Source: Terriglobales bacterium
Lineage (GTDB): Bacteria > Acidobacteriota > Terriglobia > Terriglobales > Acidobacteriaceae
Direction: 5' to 3'
Assembly: GCA_025980765.1 (NCBI GenBank)
Contig: JAICXB010000014.1
Coordinates: forward strand, 1-64,000
DNA length: 64,000 bases
Positions within the stretch are counted from its first letter, which is position 1, and each line of letters starts with the position of its first letter. The notes beneath the pieces were generated by a model that saw only the letters and a list, made by a program, of their open reading frames with translations, had not been told where the DNA came from and made no database searches. Positions 42,087 to 50,045 of the stretch are shown in pieces. Both the position numbers and the translations under genes were made by a program.

Positions 42087-44258
42087 TCAGCGCGCGAATT
42101 GGACACTGACGTGTCCACCGGATGCCAAATGCGAGCCGGCCGGCGGGGTTTGCTGGCGCGCAATTCCGGATCCGAAGACGTCGACTTCGACTCCGGCGCG
42201 CTGGCTTTCCTCAATTACCTCCCGCACTGGCTTGCCGAGGAAAGATGGGACGGTCCTGTTTTCGACATCGAGTACCACCGTCCCGGAAGTGGAGGGCGCC
42301 AGGGGTTGAGCCTCGCGTGATATTGCGGCACTGGCTGGTAGAGACGGGGCATGGGCCGTACCTACTGATGATTGTGGGGCATAACTCGCCGCAACTACAC
42401 CGGATTGTTTCGCTTGCGGCGCCGTTGGTATGCCACTTTCCCCTTCATCTTCATCGATAGCAGCTATGTCGTCGCCGACGTGATCGGGAGAGCCCTCCAT
42501 CACATCTGCGGGTTTGACCGAGGCGCGCAGCAGCATCCGCTGCGGGTTGCGCACATCCGCATCATGGGGAACGTCCAGGTACTCAAGCGCCTGCTGGGCG
42601 ACGCGACCGAAGATTGGCGCAGCAACATCTCCGCCGTGGTGCGGACCGACCGGTGAATCGATGATTACAGTCACGGTGATCGCCGGATTGTTCACCGGAG
42701 CAAAGCCGGAAAATGATGCGATGTCTTTAGAACCGTAGCGATGCGTGAGTGGGTTGATCTTCTGCGCGGTTCCGGTCTTCCCGGCCGAGGTATAGCCGTC
42801 GAGAATTGCCTTCTTGCCGGTTCCGATGAGCACCACCTCTTCGAGCATCTTTTTCATTTCGCTTGCGGTATAAGTCGAGATCACCCGATGCTGCAAGCCG
42901 GGATGGAAAACCACGGTCTGCGCCGAAGATGGCGAGTATGCAGCGCCGGGAAGGGTGCTGCCGGCGACGATGCGCGGCGGCGTCCACAGGCCGTCATTGG
43001 CGATACTGGAGGTCATTGAGACCAGCTGCAACGCGGAGACGCCGATTTCCTGCCCCATGGAAATCGCGCCAATGCTCATCTTCGACCAGCGGCTCACCGG
43101 CTTGGTAATTCCCCGGGTCTCGCCCTGCAACTCGATTCCCGTTTGGGAACCGAAGCCGAACGCGCGAATGTATTTGTACATGCGCTCATCGCCCAGGCGC
43201 ATGGCGATTTTGATGGCTCCAACATCGCTGGAATGTTGCAGAACCTGGGCAACGGTAAGCATTCCGAACGGATGCCAATCATGAATGCGCCTGCCGCCCA
43301 CCATGATCGATCCCATCTGGCAGTCGAAGACTTCGTCGGGATTGGTGACCTTCTCTTCCAGGGCCGCAGCGATGGTGACCATCTTGAAGGTCGAACCCGG
43401 CTCATAGATATCGCTTACCGCACGATTTTTCAGTGACTTCGGCTCGACGGCGCCCGAGTCGTTGGGATTGAATGTGGGCCGATTCGCCAAGGCAAGAATT
43501 TCGCCCGTTTTCGGATTCTGGACAATGATCGTCGCCGCTTCGGCGTGCGTCTTTTCCATCGCAGCATCCAGTTCGCGTTCGGCGATGTGCTGGATGTCCT
43601 GATCGATGGTAAGGACCATATTCTGGCCAGGCTCAGGATTCTTCTCGACACGGCCAAACCAGCGGTGGCGCGCGTCCATGGAGATGATCATCTTCCCCGG
43701 CTTGCCCCGCAGGCGGCGGTCGAAAGATCGTTCAATCCCCGCGAGGCCCTCGTCATCCATGCCGACATAGCCAATTACCTGGGCGGCCAAATCGTTTTTC
43801 GGGTAGAAGCGCTTGGGTTCCTTTTGAAAGTAGATACCGCGCAGGTTGAGTGCGCGAATGCGAGCAGCGCTTTCGTTGTCCAGCTTGCGCGCGATCCAGG
43901 CAAAGGAATGAGAAGACTCCAGCCGCGCCAGAATCTCCTTCGGATCACTCTTCAAAATGCGGCCCAGCAGATTGGCAGTGGTTGCAGGATCGGGAATTTC
44001 GGAGGGAACGGCGAATGCCGAGTCCACCTGAACGCTCATGGCCAGCGGGCGTCCCTTGCGGTCGTAAATGATGCCTCGCGGAGGAGCGACCTCGATGCTG
44101 CGCTGCTGCTGGCGTGCAGCGCGCTGCGTGAGCTGGCCGTAATCCACAATCTGCAGCCAACACAAACGGAAGCAAATTGCCAGCACCCATAAACAGAAAC
44201 AGGCAGCAAAGAGCGAGAGGCGCAGGCGGCCTTCATTCTTCTCGCGGCTGGCAGGCAT
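42087..44258 (-). CDS. ftsI: Division transpeptidase (class B PBP, FtsI-like) with PASTA domain
   Basis: A 723-aa penicillin-binding protein. Residues about 14-37 form one membrane anchor (LSLFAACFCLWVLAICFRLC). A pedestal domain follows, then the transpeptidase with S-x-x-K in YEPGSTFKMVT, SSD in LQHSSDVGAIK and KTG in AGKTGTAQK. A Pro/Ser-rich linker leads to one C-terminal PASTA-like repeat (VPSFLGKPVREVIEESQRAG, ending near GGHVSVQFAR). It cross-links septal peptidoglycan with FtsW. C-terminal PASTA is more usual in Gram-positive and some deep-branching lineages. Confidence 0.92.
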   Translation of the reverse strand: MPASREKNEGRLRLSLFAACFCLWVLAICFRLCWLQIVDYGQLTQRAARQQQRSIEVAPPRGIIYDRKGRPLAMSVQVDSAFAVPSEIPDPATTANLLGRILKSDPKEILARLESSHSFAWIARKLDNESAARIRALNLRGIYFQKEPKRFYPKNDLAAQVIGYVGMDDEGLAGIERSFDRRLRGKPGKMIISMDARHRWFGRVEKNPEPGQNMVLTIDQDIQHIAERELDAAMEKTHAEAATIIVQNPKTGEILALANRPTFNPNDSGAVEPKSLKNRAVSDIYEPGSTFKMVTIAAALEEKVTNPDEVFDCQMGSIMVGGRRIHDWHPFGMLTVAQVLQHSSDVGAIKIAMRLGDERMYKYIRAFGFGSQTGIELQGETRGITKPVSRWSKMSIGAISMGQEIGVSALQLVSMTSSIANDGLWTPPRIVAGSTLPGAAYSPSSAQTVVFHPGLQHRVISTYTASEMKKMLEEVVLIGTGKKAILDGYTSAGKTGTAQKINPLTHRYGSKDIASFSGFAPVNNPAITVTVIIDSPVGPHHGGDVAAPIFGRVAQQALEYLDVPHDADVRNPQRMLLRASVKPADVMEGSPDHVGDDIAAIDEDEGESGIPTAPQAKQSGVVAASYAPQSSVGTAHAPSLPASAAISREAQPLAPSTSGTVVLDVENRTVPSFLGKPVREVIEESQRAGVEVDVFGSGIARQQTPPAGSHLASGGHVSVQFAR

Positions 44259-44291
44259 ATCCGGGCTCGGGAAATCGTGGGAGTAAAACGT

Positions 44292-44407
44292 GTGGCGGCC
44301 TGGTTGTTTTTCCTAGGCCACCACAAAACGCGGACAAGGTCCGCGTAAACCTTTAACACAGCGATAAGCGAAACCCGTTTTGATTTGCTTATTGCTTATT
44401 GCTGTTC
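44292..44407. repeat. Hairpins and GCTTATT repeats between ftsL and ftsI
   Basis: Three structures fill the 147-nt spacer. A stem with GTGGCGGCCT pairing with AGGCCACCAC lies at 44292-44324. A perfect ACGCGGAC-AAG-GTCCGCGT hairpin lies at 44328-44346. An inverted pair (ACAGCGATAAGC against GCTTATTGCTTATTGCTGT) lies at about 44357-44407. They may attenuate or process the dcw transcript, or be further members of the short-period repeat class. Confidence 0.65.
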
Positions 44408-44897
44408 ACTGCAGCGTGTCCACCACTTGAATCCCTGACATTTTTGCCATCACCGGCGTTGACGGATCGGCAGTGGCTTCAAGATGCATTACTTGTCCGG
44501 CTTGCGGCGCAACCAGGCCCATCCGCGATGCCAGTTGCTCGATGCGTTCAGGATCGCGCAGGGAAGCATCTTCCAATCTCAACGCTCGATTTTGCTCAAG
44601 CAGCGCATCGCGCTCAATCTTTTGCGCTTCGATTTTGTATCCGTATTCGATCGAGCTCAGATGTTGCCAGGCATAGGTCATGATCAACAGGAAAAGCACG
44701 CCGACAGCGATAGAGAACATGGCGATCTCGCGCGCGCGTCGCGGATCGGCAACCTTCACCAGGCGAGAGTTGTCGATGGCCTTGTGAAAGTAGATTTCGG
44801 GCGTGACTCCGCCCCACTTCTGCTTCGAGCCGACCGGCTGCCACATGCGGTAGCCGCTGCGTCCAAAATTCGAGCTGGGAATTGCGTTCGTCGCCAT
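44406..44897 (-). CDS. ftsL: Cell-division protein FtsL-like
   Basis: A 163-aa bitopic protein. A cytoplasmic N-terminus of about 58 aa is followed by one membrane helix (EIAMFSIAVGVLFLLIMTYA) and a coiled-coil stretch (EYGYKIEAQKIERDALLEQN, then RALRLEDASLRDPERIEQLA). SRMGLVAPQAGQVMHLE is the typical FtsL/DivIC ending. Its position between rsmH and ftsI supports the call. The N-terminal extension is longer than in E. coli. Its start follows the stop of a 50-aa upstream ORF directly. Confidence 0.85.
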   Translation of the reverse strand: MATNAIPSSNFGRSGYRMWQPVGSKQKWGGVTPEIYFHKAIDNSRLVKVADPRRAREIAMFSIAVGVLFLLIMTYAWQHLSSIEYGYKIEAQKIERDALLEQNRALRLEDASLRDPERIEQLASRMGLVAPQAGQVMHLEATADPSTPVMAKMSGIQVVDTLQ

Positions 44898-45050
44898 TTA
44901 AGCCACTCCGCTCAGCTCATGCTGCGGAAAATCGACCATGTAAGCATGGAGGAGCTGTTGAAAGAGCTCGTCCTCGCGCTTGTGCTGCGCGTCAACTTCC
45001 ACTCGCTCCACACTCTGGATCAACTCGTCGATCATTCGTCCTGTGTACAT
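44898..45050 (-). CDS. Small 50-aa protein in the dcw cluster
   Basis: From ATG 45050 (GGAGG 8 nt upstream) the product begins MYTGRMIDELIQSVERVEVD and ends HAYMVDFPQHELSGVA. Its TAA directly abuts the ATG of ftsL, which implies coupling. Mostly helical and charged, without membrane segment or Cys. It is not a shadow of another gene, and the ribosome site is the best in this part of the cluster. I recall similar short ORFs at this position in acidobacterial dcw clusters but cannot verify that. Function unknown; a division-related adaptor is one possibility. Confidence 0.75.
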   Translation of the reverse strand: MYTGRMIDELIQSVERVEVDAQHKREDELFQQLLHAYMVDFPQHELSGVA

Positions 45051-45186
45051 TCTGTTTACCTCCGCTGTGTTGCTAAAACTTTTGTGTTAGCCCGGGACAG
45101 CACCGCTCGATGAAGGATGGTGTGCTGTGGATGTTTATTTCGCCCTTAAATCAGGTAGGACGATGCCGTCCCGGCCTTAACCTCGT

Positions 45187-46116
45187 TCAAACCTTTTCTG
45201 CCGCCCGCAATTTCGCGCTGCGCGCTCGCGGGTTGCGATCCAATTCTTCCTCCGACGCCGTCACCGGCTTTTTTGTCAGCAGCCGGTAGATTTCCTTTCT
45301 TGCTCCATCGCGCATCGCATCCTTCACGATGCGATCTTCCAGCGACTGAAAGCTGATGATCACCAGCCTGCCGCTGGAAGGGAGAAGGACCCGAGGCGCC
45401 GCCTCGAGTAGCGTCCTCAGGTCCTCGAGTTCATGGTTTACGAAAATTCGGATGGCCTGAAAGGTGGTCGTCGCCGGATGAATCCGAGAGTGTTTCATTG
45501 CCGGGAGCGCGGCCGCCACGACTTGCGCAAGATGCGAGGTTGATCGTATCGGCCGTGCCCGGACAATGGCTCTGGCGATTCTCCGCGACCTCCTTTCCTC
45601 ACCGAATTCGTAAATCACATCGGCGAGAGTTTTCTCGTCGCTGTGGTTTACCACTTGATCGGCGGTGCGCTCGCTGCGCGGATCCATGCGCATGTCGAGC
45701 GGCCCTTCCGCCTGAAAACTGAATCCGCGTGCTGCGTCGGAGAGCTGCATAGAACTGACTCCCAAATCGGCCAACAGGCCGTCAGCGCTCGCCGGCTGGA
45801 TTCTCTCGCCAACCTCGGCGTAAGAAGCCTGGATCAGCGTGACCTCGGGTGGTTCGCCGCCCAGTTCGCTCAGCCGCTTGCGCGCCAACTCCATTGCGTT
45901 CGGATCTTTATCGAAGCCAATCAAATGACCCTGTGGGCCGAGGCGACTTGCGATTGCGAATGCGTGGCCTCCCGCGCCGAGGGTCGCGTCGATGTAAGTC
46001 CCGCCGCGCCGCACGTTCAGAAAATGGATCGCTTCTTGTAAAAGAACTGGAAGATGATGCTGCCTGCCACCATCCCCTGTGGCCTCCTGGGAGGCCTTGA
46101 AACCGTCTTCCGCCAC
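45187..46116 (-). CDS. rsmH: 16S rRNA C1402 N4-methyltransferase
   Basis: A 309-aa enzyme (MraW) that methylates 16S rRNA. It has LPVLLQEAIHFLNVRRGGTY, then IDATLGAGGHAFAIASRLGP (SAM motif), DGLLADLGVSSMQLSDAARG, then FSFQAEGPLDMRMDP, and HPATTTFQAIRIFVNHELED. Start GTG 46116 overlaps the mraZ stop by 1 nt (TAGTG). Complete; standard order after mraZ. Confidence 0.93.
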   Translation of the reverse strand: MAEDGFKASQEATGDGGRQHHLPVLLQEAIHFLNVRRGGTYIDATLGAGGHAFAIASRLGPQGHLIGFDKDPNAMELARKRLSELGGEPPEVTLIQASYAEVGERIQPASADGLLADLGVSSMQLSDAARGFSFQAEGPLDMRMDPRSERTADQVVNHSDEKTLADVIYEFGEERRSRRIARAIVRARPIRSTSHLAQVVAAALPAMKHSRIHPATTTFQAIRIFVNHELEDLRTLLEAAPRVLLPSSGRLVIISFQSLEDRIVKDAMRDGARKEIYRLLTKKPVTASEEELDRNPRARSAKLRAAEKV

Positions 46117-46559
46117 TAGATGCCCAGATCAGCGAGCGTCTTCTCATCCTCTTGGGTGAGCGGGTTGGCTTCCAGATGCTTGCGGAAGGCCTCAGCGTTC
46201 CGCACTTCGAGATACGTCAGGTTCCCGAAGACCAGCACGTCCCCTTTCACCTCGGCTGACTCCCGCAAAAGCTGTGGAATCAGCAATCTGCCCTGGCCAT
46301 CGATCTCTACCATCTGGCCGTAGTAATTCACCCGGTCGAGGAACTTCTTCTTGGCCGGATTAAAGTTCGAAACCTTTGCCAGCTTCTCCTCGATCCGCTG
46401 CCATTCCTCAAATGGATATACCTCGGCAACCTGTCCATCGCGACTTGTGATGTAAAATTGCCCGCCGCCATACTGCTCGTCGATGGTGCGCTTGAATTCG
46501 GCAGGGAGCTTGAGGCGTCCCTTTTCGTCCACGCGCGTTGGATGGTTGCCGCGAAACAT
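46116..46559 (-). CDS. mraZ: Transcriptional regulator MraZ
   Basis: A 147-aa protein with two AbrB-like swapped-hairpin domains. RVDEKGRLKLPAEFKRTIDE carries the DxxGR motif of the first half, and EIDGQGRLLIPQLLRESAEV that of the second. MraZ binds tandem short repeats upstream of its own operon and represses or activates it. A box array fitting this lies at 46685-46749. It is the first gene of the dcw run. Confidence 0.95.
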   Translation of the reverse strand: MFRGNHPTRVDEKGRLKLPAEFKRTIDEQYGGGQFYITSRDGQVAEVYPFEEWQRIEEKLAKVSNFNPAKKKFLDRVNYYGQMVEIDGQGRLLIPQLLRESAEVKGDVLVFGNLTYLEVRNAEAFRKHLEANPLTQEDEKTLADLGI

Positions 46560-46684
46560 TGATTGACCGCCTGCTGGCCAGCTACGGCCAGGAGCGCCAA
46601 GGAGGCTGAAGCAGCGAAGAATCGGGTCCTATTTCGTCTTTTGGGGTGGTTCGCCGGAGTTTTCAGGACTATATGCATCCGTTT

Positions 46685-46749
46685 CCACTCTCGACCACTT
46701 TGACCACTGGACCGTATATCTCGACCACTTTCAACCACTTTTGACCACA
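46685..46749 (-). promoter_or_regulatory. MraZ-box-like direct repeat array
   Basis: On the mraZ strand GTGG units recur in two groups of three. Positions (plus strand CCAC) begin at 46685, 46695, 46704 and 46725, 46735, 46745, so spacing is 9-10 nt. Two units read AAAGTGG-TTG-AAAGTGG, matching the AAAGTGG-N3 pattern described for mycoplasma MraZ rather than the E. coli TGGGA-N5 type. The array covers the predicted transcription start. Confidence 0.75.
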
Positions 46750-46776
46750 TCCTACGCCGAAGTGGTTGGATGTCAA
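46749..46776 (-). promoter_or_regulatory. Predicted sigma-70 promoter of the mraZ-dcw operon
   Basis: On the minus strand, TTGACA (46776-46771), a 16-nt spacer, then TAGGAT (46754-46749). The start would be near 46742, inside the MraZ boxes, leaving a leader of about 180 nt before the mraZ ATG. The rest of the 46560-46956 gap shows no gene. Confidence 0.6.
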
Positions 46777-46956
46777 TGCCTTTTTTCAAGGTGGGGGTAC
46801 TGAATTAGTAAAAATTGTGGAAAAGACGAGGGTTGGTTGGATTGGCAGGTGAAGACACTAGGAATGGTGTTTAGGGTGTTGGTTCAGGAGAGGTCCCAAT
46901 TCACAAAAGAAGACGTTTGAAAAAGCAATTGTGAGTGCGTCGCCGCACAGCAAGGG

Positions 46957-47375
46957 ATGAAACCAAGACTTTATGCGGAAACCAGCATTGTAAGCTATTT
47001 GACTGGACGCCCTAGCCGGGACACGATCACCGCAGGTCGACAGATGATCACGCGAGATCGGTGGGAATTCCAGAGGTACGGGTACCGCTTGGTTGGATCT
47101 GAGGTTGTTGAGGCGGAGTGTCGACGCGGCAACCCGAAGCTGGTCGAGAGTCGGCTGGCGCTTCTCGACGAAGAATAGTTCCGGGTGCTGTACCCTCAAA
47201 GGCTGGTCTGGATGCGCTGCACATCGCCGCTGCGGCAATCGAAGACTGCAGTTTTCTGCTGACTTGGAACTTCCGCCATATTGCGAATGTTCGGATACGG
47301 CGGGAAGTGGAAAGGATTCTGGCTCACCATGGCTACAGCAAAACGACGATCTGCACGCCGGAGGAACTTGTCTGA
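46957..47375 (+). pseudogene. PIN-domain toxin gene broken by frameshift/deletion
   Basis: Frame 1 gives MKPRLYAETSIVSYLTGRPS, then EVVEAECRRGNPKLVESRLA and a stop at 47176-47178. Another frame resumes with AVPSKAGLDALHIAAAAIED, then LLTWNFRHIANVRIRREVER and CTPEELV. Together these are one PIN protein whose central segment (about 20 residues expected) is missing with a frame change near 47170-47200. Catalytic Asp/Glu at both ends remain but are in different frames. Confidence 0.8.
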
Positions 47376-47541
47376 TCAGAAATCTGGCGAAGACGAAGTG
47401 CTTCGAGAGGTTTACGCAGTACGGGATGCCTATGCGCAAGAGCACGGCTACGATCTGGATCGGATGTATGCCGATCTAAAGCGGCGCGAGCACAGCAATC
47501 GACTCCGGCGCGCGAAATCACAGTCGCCGGCGCGGGCATAG
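47329..47541 (+). CDS. Small partner (antitoxin-like) of the broken PIN gene
   Basis: About 70 aa, with the conserved part EDEVLREVYAVRDAYAQEHG, then YDLDRMYADLKRREHS. Such short acidic/helical proteins typically follow this PIN subfamily and are taken as antitoxins. Its frame overlaps the end of the toxin remnant. The ATG at 47329 is the nearest conventional start; a TTG at 47368 with GGAGG 3 nt before it would give a more family-like length of about 57 aa. It appears intact while the toxin is not. Confidence 0.6.
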   Translation: MATAKRRSARRRNLSDQKSGEDEVLREVYAVRDAYAQEHGYDLDRMYADLKRREHSNRLRRAKSQSPARA

Positions 47542-47620
47542 AGTCGCCCGTTCAGCGCCGCAGGTTTCATGTGCTCAGACTTGGTATTCTGCCTAATCCA
47601 GGAGAACGCGAATAACCAAG

Positions 47621-48496
47621 ATGCTTCGCACCCATCAACTTTCTTCGCTATTGCTATTTTCGCTGATGCTGTTCTGCGCAGCATTCGCTGCCGATAAGAT
47701 TGACCGCTTCGACAGCAAGTTCTTCCGCACCTCTGATGATGTGCAGCTTCATTACCTGGAAGGCGGGGACAAAGCGAATCCGACCATTGTGTTTGTGCCG
47801 GGATGGACCATGCCGGCGTTCATCTGGCATCCCCAAATGGACGCGCTTTCAGCGAAGTATCACGTCATTGCCCTGGATCCGCGCTGCCAAGGTGAGTCCG
47901 ACAAACCCGCTGACGGCCTTTATCCCGAGGGGCGCGCAGAGGACATTGAAGATCTCATCAACCATCTTGGGGTGACGGATGTCACACTGGTGGGCTGGTC
48001 GTTGGCGGTTCCGGAGTCACTCGTCTATGTGAACCAATTTGGAACAGGCAAGCTGCGCGCGCTGGTCCTGGTCGACGGCTTCGTGAACATCGATCCCCAA
48101 CTCGCGAATTCCTTCTACGGGCTGCTGAAGGCGCCGCAACTCGATCGCGCAAAATGGACCGACGGTTTCGTGCGCAGCATGTATCGCAAGCCGCAGTCAG
48201 AAGATTATCTCCGCAGCATTGAGCAAGCCAGTATGAGGACGCCGACCAATTCCGCGGTAGTGCTGGCCTTCGATATGGCGCAGGTCGGAGATCTCACTCC
48301 CATTCTGGGGAAAATAAATAAGCCCGTGCTCTACGTCAATGAGCCGCAACTGGCGGCGCAGGCACAGATGTTGAAGTCGAAGTTCCCGTCAGTGCGGGTG
48401 GAAACTTTCGAAGATGCCGGTCACGCCCTGTTCGTCGACGACGCCGAACGCTTCAATCGGCTGCTGGACGAATTCGTTAGCAGCAGCAAACGCTAA
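47621..48496 (+). CDS. Exported alpha/beta hydrolase
   Basis: A 291-aa protein. A signal peptide (SSLLLFSLMLFCAAFA) precedes the alpha/beta-hydrolase core: TIVFVPGWTMPAFIWHPQMD, then VIALDPRCQGESDKP, the nucleophile elbow VTLVGWSLAVPESLV, and the catalytic His in DAGHALFVDD. The elbow is GWSLA rather than G-x-S-x-G. The acid is probably the Asp/Glu before YVNEP. The substrate is not predictable. Confidence 0.85.
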   Translation: MLRTHQLSSLLLFSLMLFCAAFAADKIDRFDSKFFRTSDDVQLHYLEGGDKANPTIVFVPGWTMPAFIWHPQMDALSAKYHVIALDPRCQGESDKPADGLYPEGRAEDIEDLINHLGVTDVTLVGWSLAVPESLVYVNQFGTGKLRALVLVDGFVNIDPQLANSFYGLLKAPQLDRAKWTDGFVRSMYRKPQSEDYLRSIEQASMRTPTNSAVVLAFDMAQVGDLTPILGKINKPVLYVNEPQLAAQAQMLKSKFPSVRVETFEDAGHALFVDDAERFNRLLDEFVSSSKR

Positions 48497-48500
48497 GCAA

Positions 48501-48629
48501 TTGGTGATTTCGGGATTTTGGGATTAAGCAGTACCGCCTGCGATAACGGGCGGGGGCTAACCCATCCGCTACCGCGGACGGTACTGAAAAGGATCACCAA
48601 ATCACCGGATCACGAAATCGCAAAATCCG
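48501..48629. repeat. Nested inverted repeats between hydrolase and lipoprotein genes
   Basis: The outer arms are TTGGTGATTTCGGGATTTTG (from 48501) and CACGAAATCGCAAAATCC (to about 48628), built of roughly 8-nt GATTTNGG-like units. The inner arms are CAGTACCG at about 48529 and CGGTACTG at about 48579-48586, enclosing GGGCGGGGGCTAACCC-type sequence. One palindrome sits inside the other. Confidence 0.7.
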
Positions 48630-48953
48630 TTAGTGCGGCCCTCCACTTCCACTGGTCGAAGGCTTCGCGGCACTTCCTGACTGTCCGCCAGAAGCGGTGG
48701 TCTGGTTTCCCTTGCTGCTGCTGGTAGTATTTGACGCATTCGGCCCCTGGGCATTGCCGCCGCCGGACTTACCAGAAGATGTGGTCTGATCGGCGTTGCC
48801 GCCTTCGGTCTGCTGCTGCGCAGAATTGCCACTGGGGCGATTTGCGCTGGCGTCTGCCGGCCGCTGGTTCGGAGCGATCTGCCCACCGCATCCGAAGCAG
48901 AACGCTGCAAGCCCCAGAACGGCAGTCAGCATTCGAAAATTAGTTGCTTTCAT
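48630..48953 (-). CDS. Low-complexity lipoprotein
   Basis: A 107-aa product. An N-terminal signal (RMLTAVLGLAAFCFGC) ends at a Cys that may be lipidated, although CFG-C departs from the usual L-A-G-C lipobox. The rest is almost entirely Gly, Ser, Asn, Gln and Thr with no folded domain. It may be a spacer-like envelope protein. Coding is supported by the signal and by consistent composition, but not by family recognition. Confidence 0.5.
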   Translation of the reverse strand: MKATNFRMLTAVLGLAAFCFGCGGQIAPNQRPADASANRPSGNSAQQQTEGGNADQTTSSGKSGGGNAQGPNASNTTSSSKGNQTTASGGQSGSAAKPSTSGSGGPH

Positions 48954-49000
48954 ACCTCATGAGATGCAAGCGCCCTGGCGAGCGCAGCCGTAGTAATTTC

Positions 49001-49067
49001 GTGATTCGGGATCGGGTGATTTCGCGATTTCAATTCACCCGATCACCCGATGACCCGATCACCCGAT
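49001..49067. repeat. CCCGATNN 8-nt-period inverted repeat, copy 3
   Basis: The left arm (GTGATTCGGGATCGGGTGAT from 49001) is degenerate. The right arm 49034-49067 is TTCACCCGAT, CACCCGAT, GACCCGAT, CACCCGAT. It is more diverged than the two copies flanking mraY. It lies just upstream of the winged-helix regulator gene. Confidence 0.75.
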
Positions 49068-49092
49068 TCCTTCCGGTGCTAGACTCCCCAGC

Positions 49093-49905
49093 ATGGAGCA
49101 GAGTCCCCGGCCCAATCTGGTTCGCTTCGGCGAATACGAAGCTGACCTGCGCAGCGGAGAGCTTCGGCGCCAGGGACAACGTCTCAAGCTGCAGGAAAAA
49201 CCGTTTCAGGTTCTCGCTGCCCTGCTCTCGCGTCCGGGAGAGTTGGTCACTCGCGAGCAATTGCGCCAGAGCCTGTGGCCCGCAGACACCTTCGTTGACT
49301 TTGAACACGGCCTGAATACTGCCGTAAATAAAGTACGCGACGTGCTGCGCGATTCCGCCAACAATCCTAAATTCATTGAAACCTTGCCAAGAAGAGGGTA
49401 CAGATTTGTTGGCACAATCAGCGCGCCGGAGGCGCTGAAATCCGGGCTGGAAACGCAGCCCACCGGAGCAGGCATTTCCACTACAAAGGATGAGCTCCCG
49501 AAAGCTCCCCGACACCTGGCGCGCGCTCTGCTGGGATTAATCGAAATTGCCTATCTCGTTTCCTACATCGCGGCACTGCACTACCTGGGGTGGATTCGCA
49601 TGCTGGCGAAATTCAGCTTTGGCCCCAACCAGATGTTCACCATCGCATCCATCATCGTGCTCTGGTCGGCGATGGGACTGCCCACGCGCTTCTATTTGTG
49701 CTTTGCACTAGGCTTCGACTATCACCTGCTGGGGGAAAAATTCCGCCAACTCTTTCCTTTTTTGTTCTTCATCGATGAATCGTGGGCGCTGATGGCGATT
49801 TTCCTGGTGCCCAGCATTGGCCTGGGGTTTGCCTTCGCATTGTTCGTGGCGGGAGTGTATTCGCCATTCGCGCAGCGCACGCTGATCAGGATGGCGTATC
49901 CGTAG
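49093..49905 (+). CDS. Winged-helix (OmpR/CadC-type) regulator with membrane helices
   Basis: A 270-aa protein. Residues about 8-105 form a winged-helix DNA-binding domain: VRFGEYEADLRSGELRRQGQ, then LQEKPFQVLAALLSRPGELV, TREQLRQSLWP, and VRDVLRDSANNPKFIETLPR with RGYRFVG. Residues about 145-265 hold four hydrophobic helices. This is the ToxR/CadC-like plan, but the sensory part is membrane-embedded rather than periplasmic. Target and signal are unknown. Confidence 0.8.
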   Translation: MEQSPRPNLVRFGEYEADLRSGELRRQGQRLKLQEKPFQVLAALLSRPGELVTREQLRQSLWPADTFVDFEHGLNTAVNKVRDVLRDSANNPKFIETLPRRGYRFVGTISAPEALKSGLETQPTGAGISTTKDELPKAPRHLARALLGLIEIAYLVSYIAALHYLGWIRMLAKFSFGPNQMFTIASIIVLWSAMGLPTRFYLCFALGFDYHLLGEKFRQLFPFLFFIDESWALMAIFLVPSIGLGFAFALFVAGVYSPFAQRTLIRMAYP

Positions 49906-49916
49906 ACTTAAATAAA

Positions 49917-50045
49917 GCCGTTTCAATAACGGCGTTTCAATGAATTCCTTTCAAGTGATGCGTTTTAAAAACCTGCGATCAGAACGCTTCTCCCGAAACG
50001 CTTCTACTGAAACGCCTCTACTGAAACGCTTCTACTGAGACGCTC
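49917..50045. repeat. 14-nt-period inverted repeat extending into the symporter gene
   Basis: Right half: AAACGCTTCTACTG-type 14-mers at 49982, 49996, 50010 and 50024, then a partial one at 50038. Left half (49917-49972): GCCGTTTCAATAAC, GGCGTTTCAATGAA and further degenerate complements, also at 14-nt steps. Positions 50018-50045 are also the last codons and stop of the dicarboxylate symporter. Confidence 0.8.
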
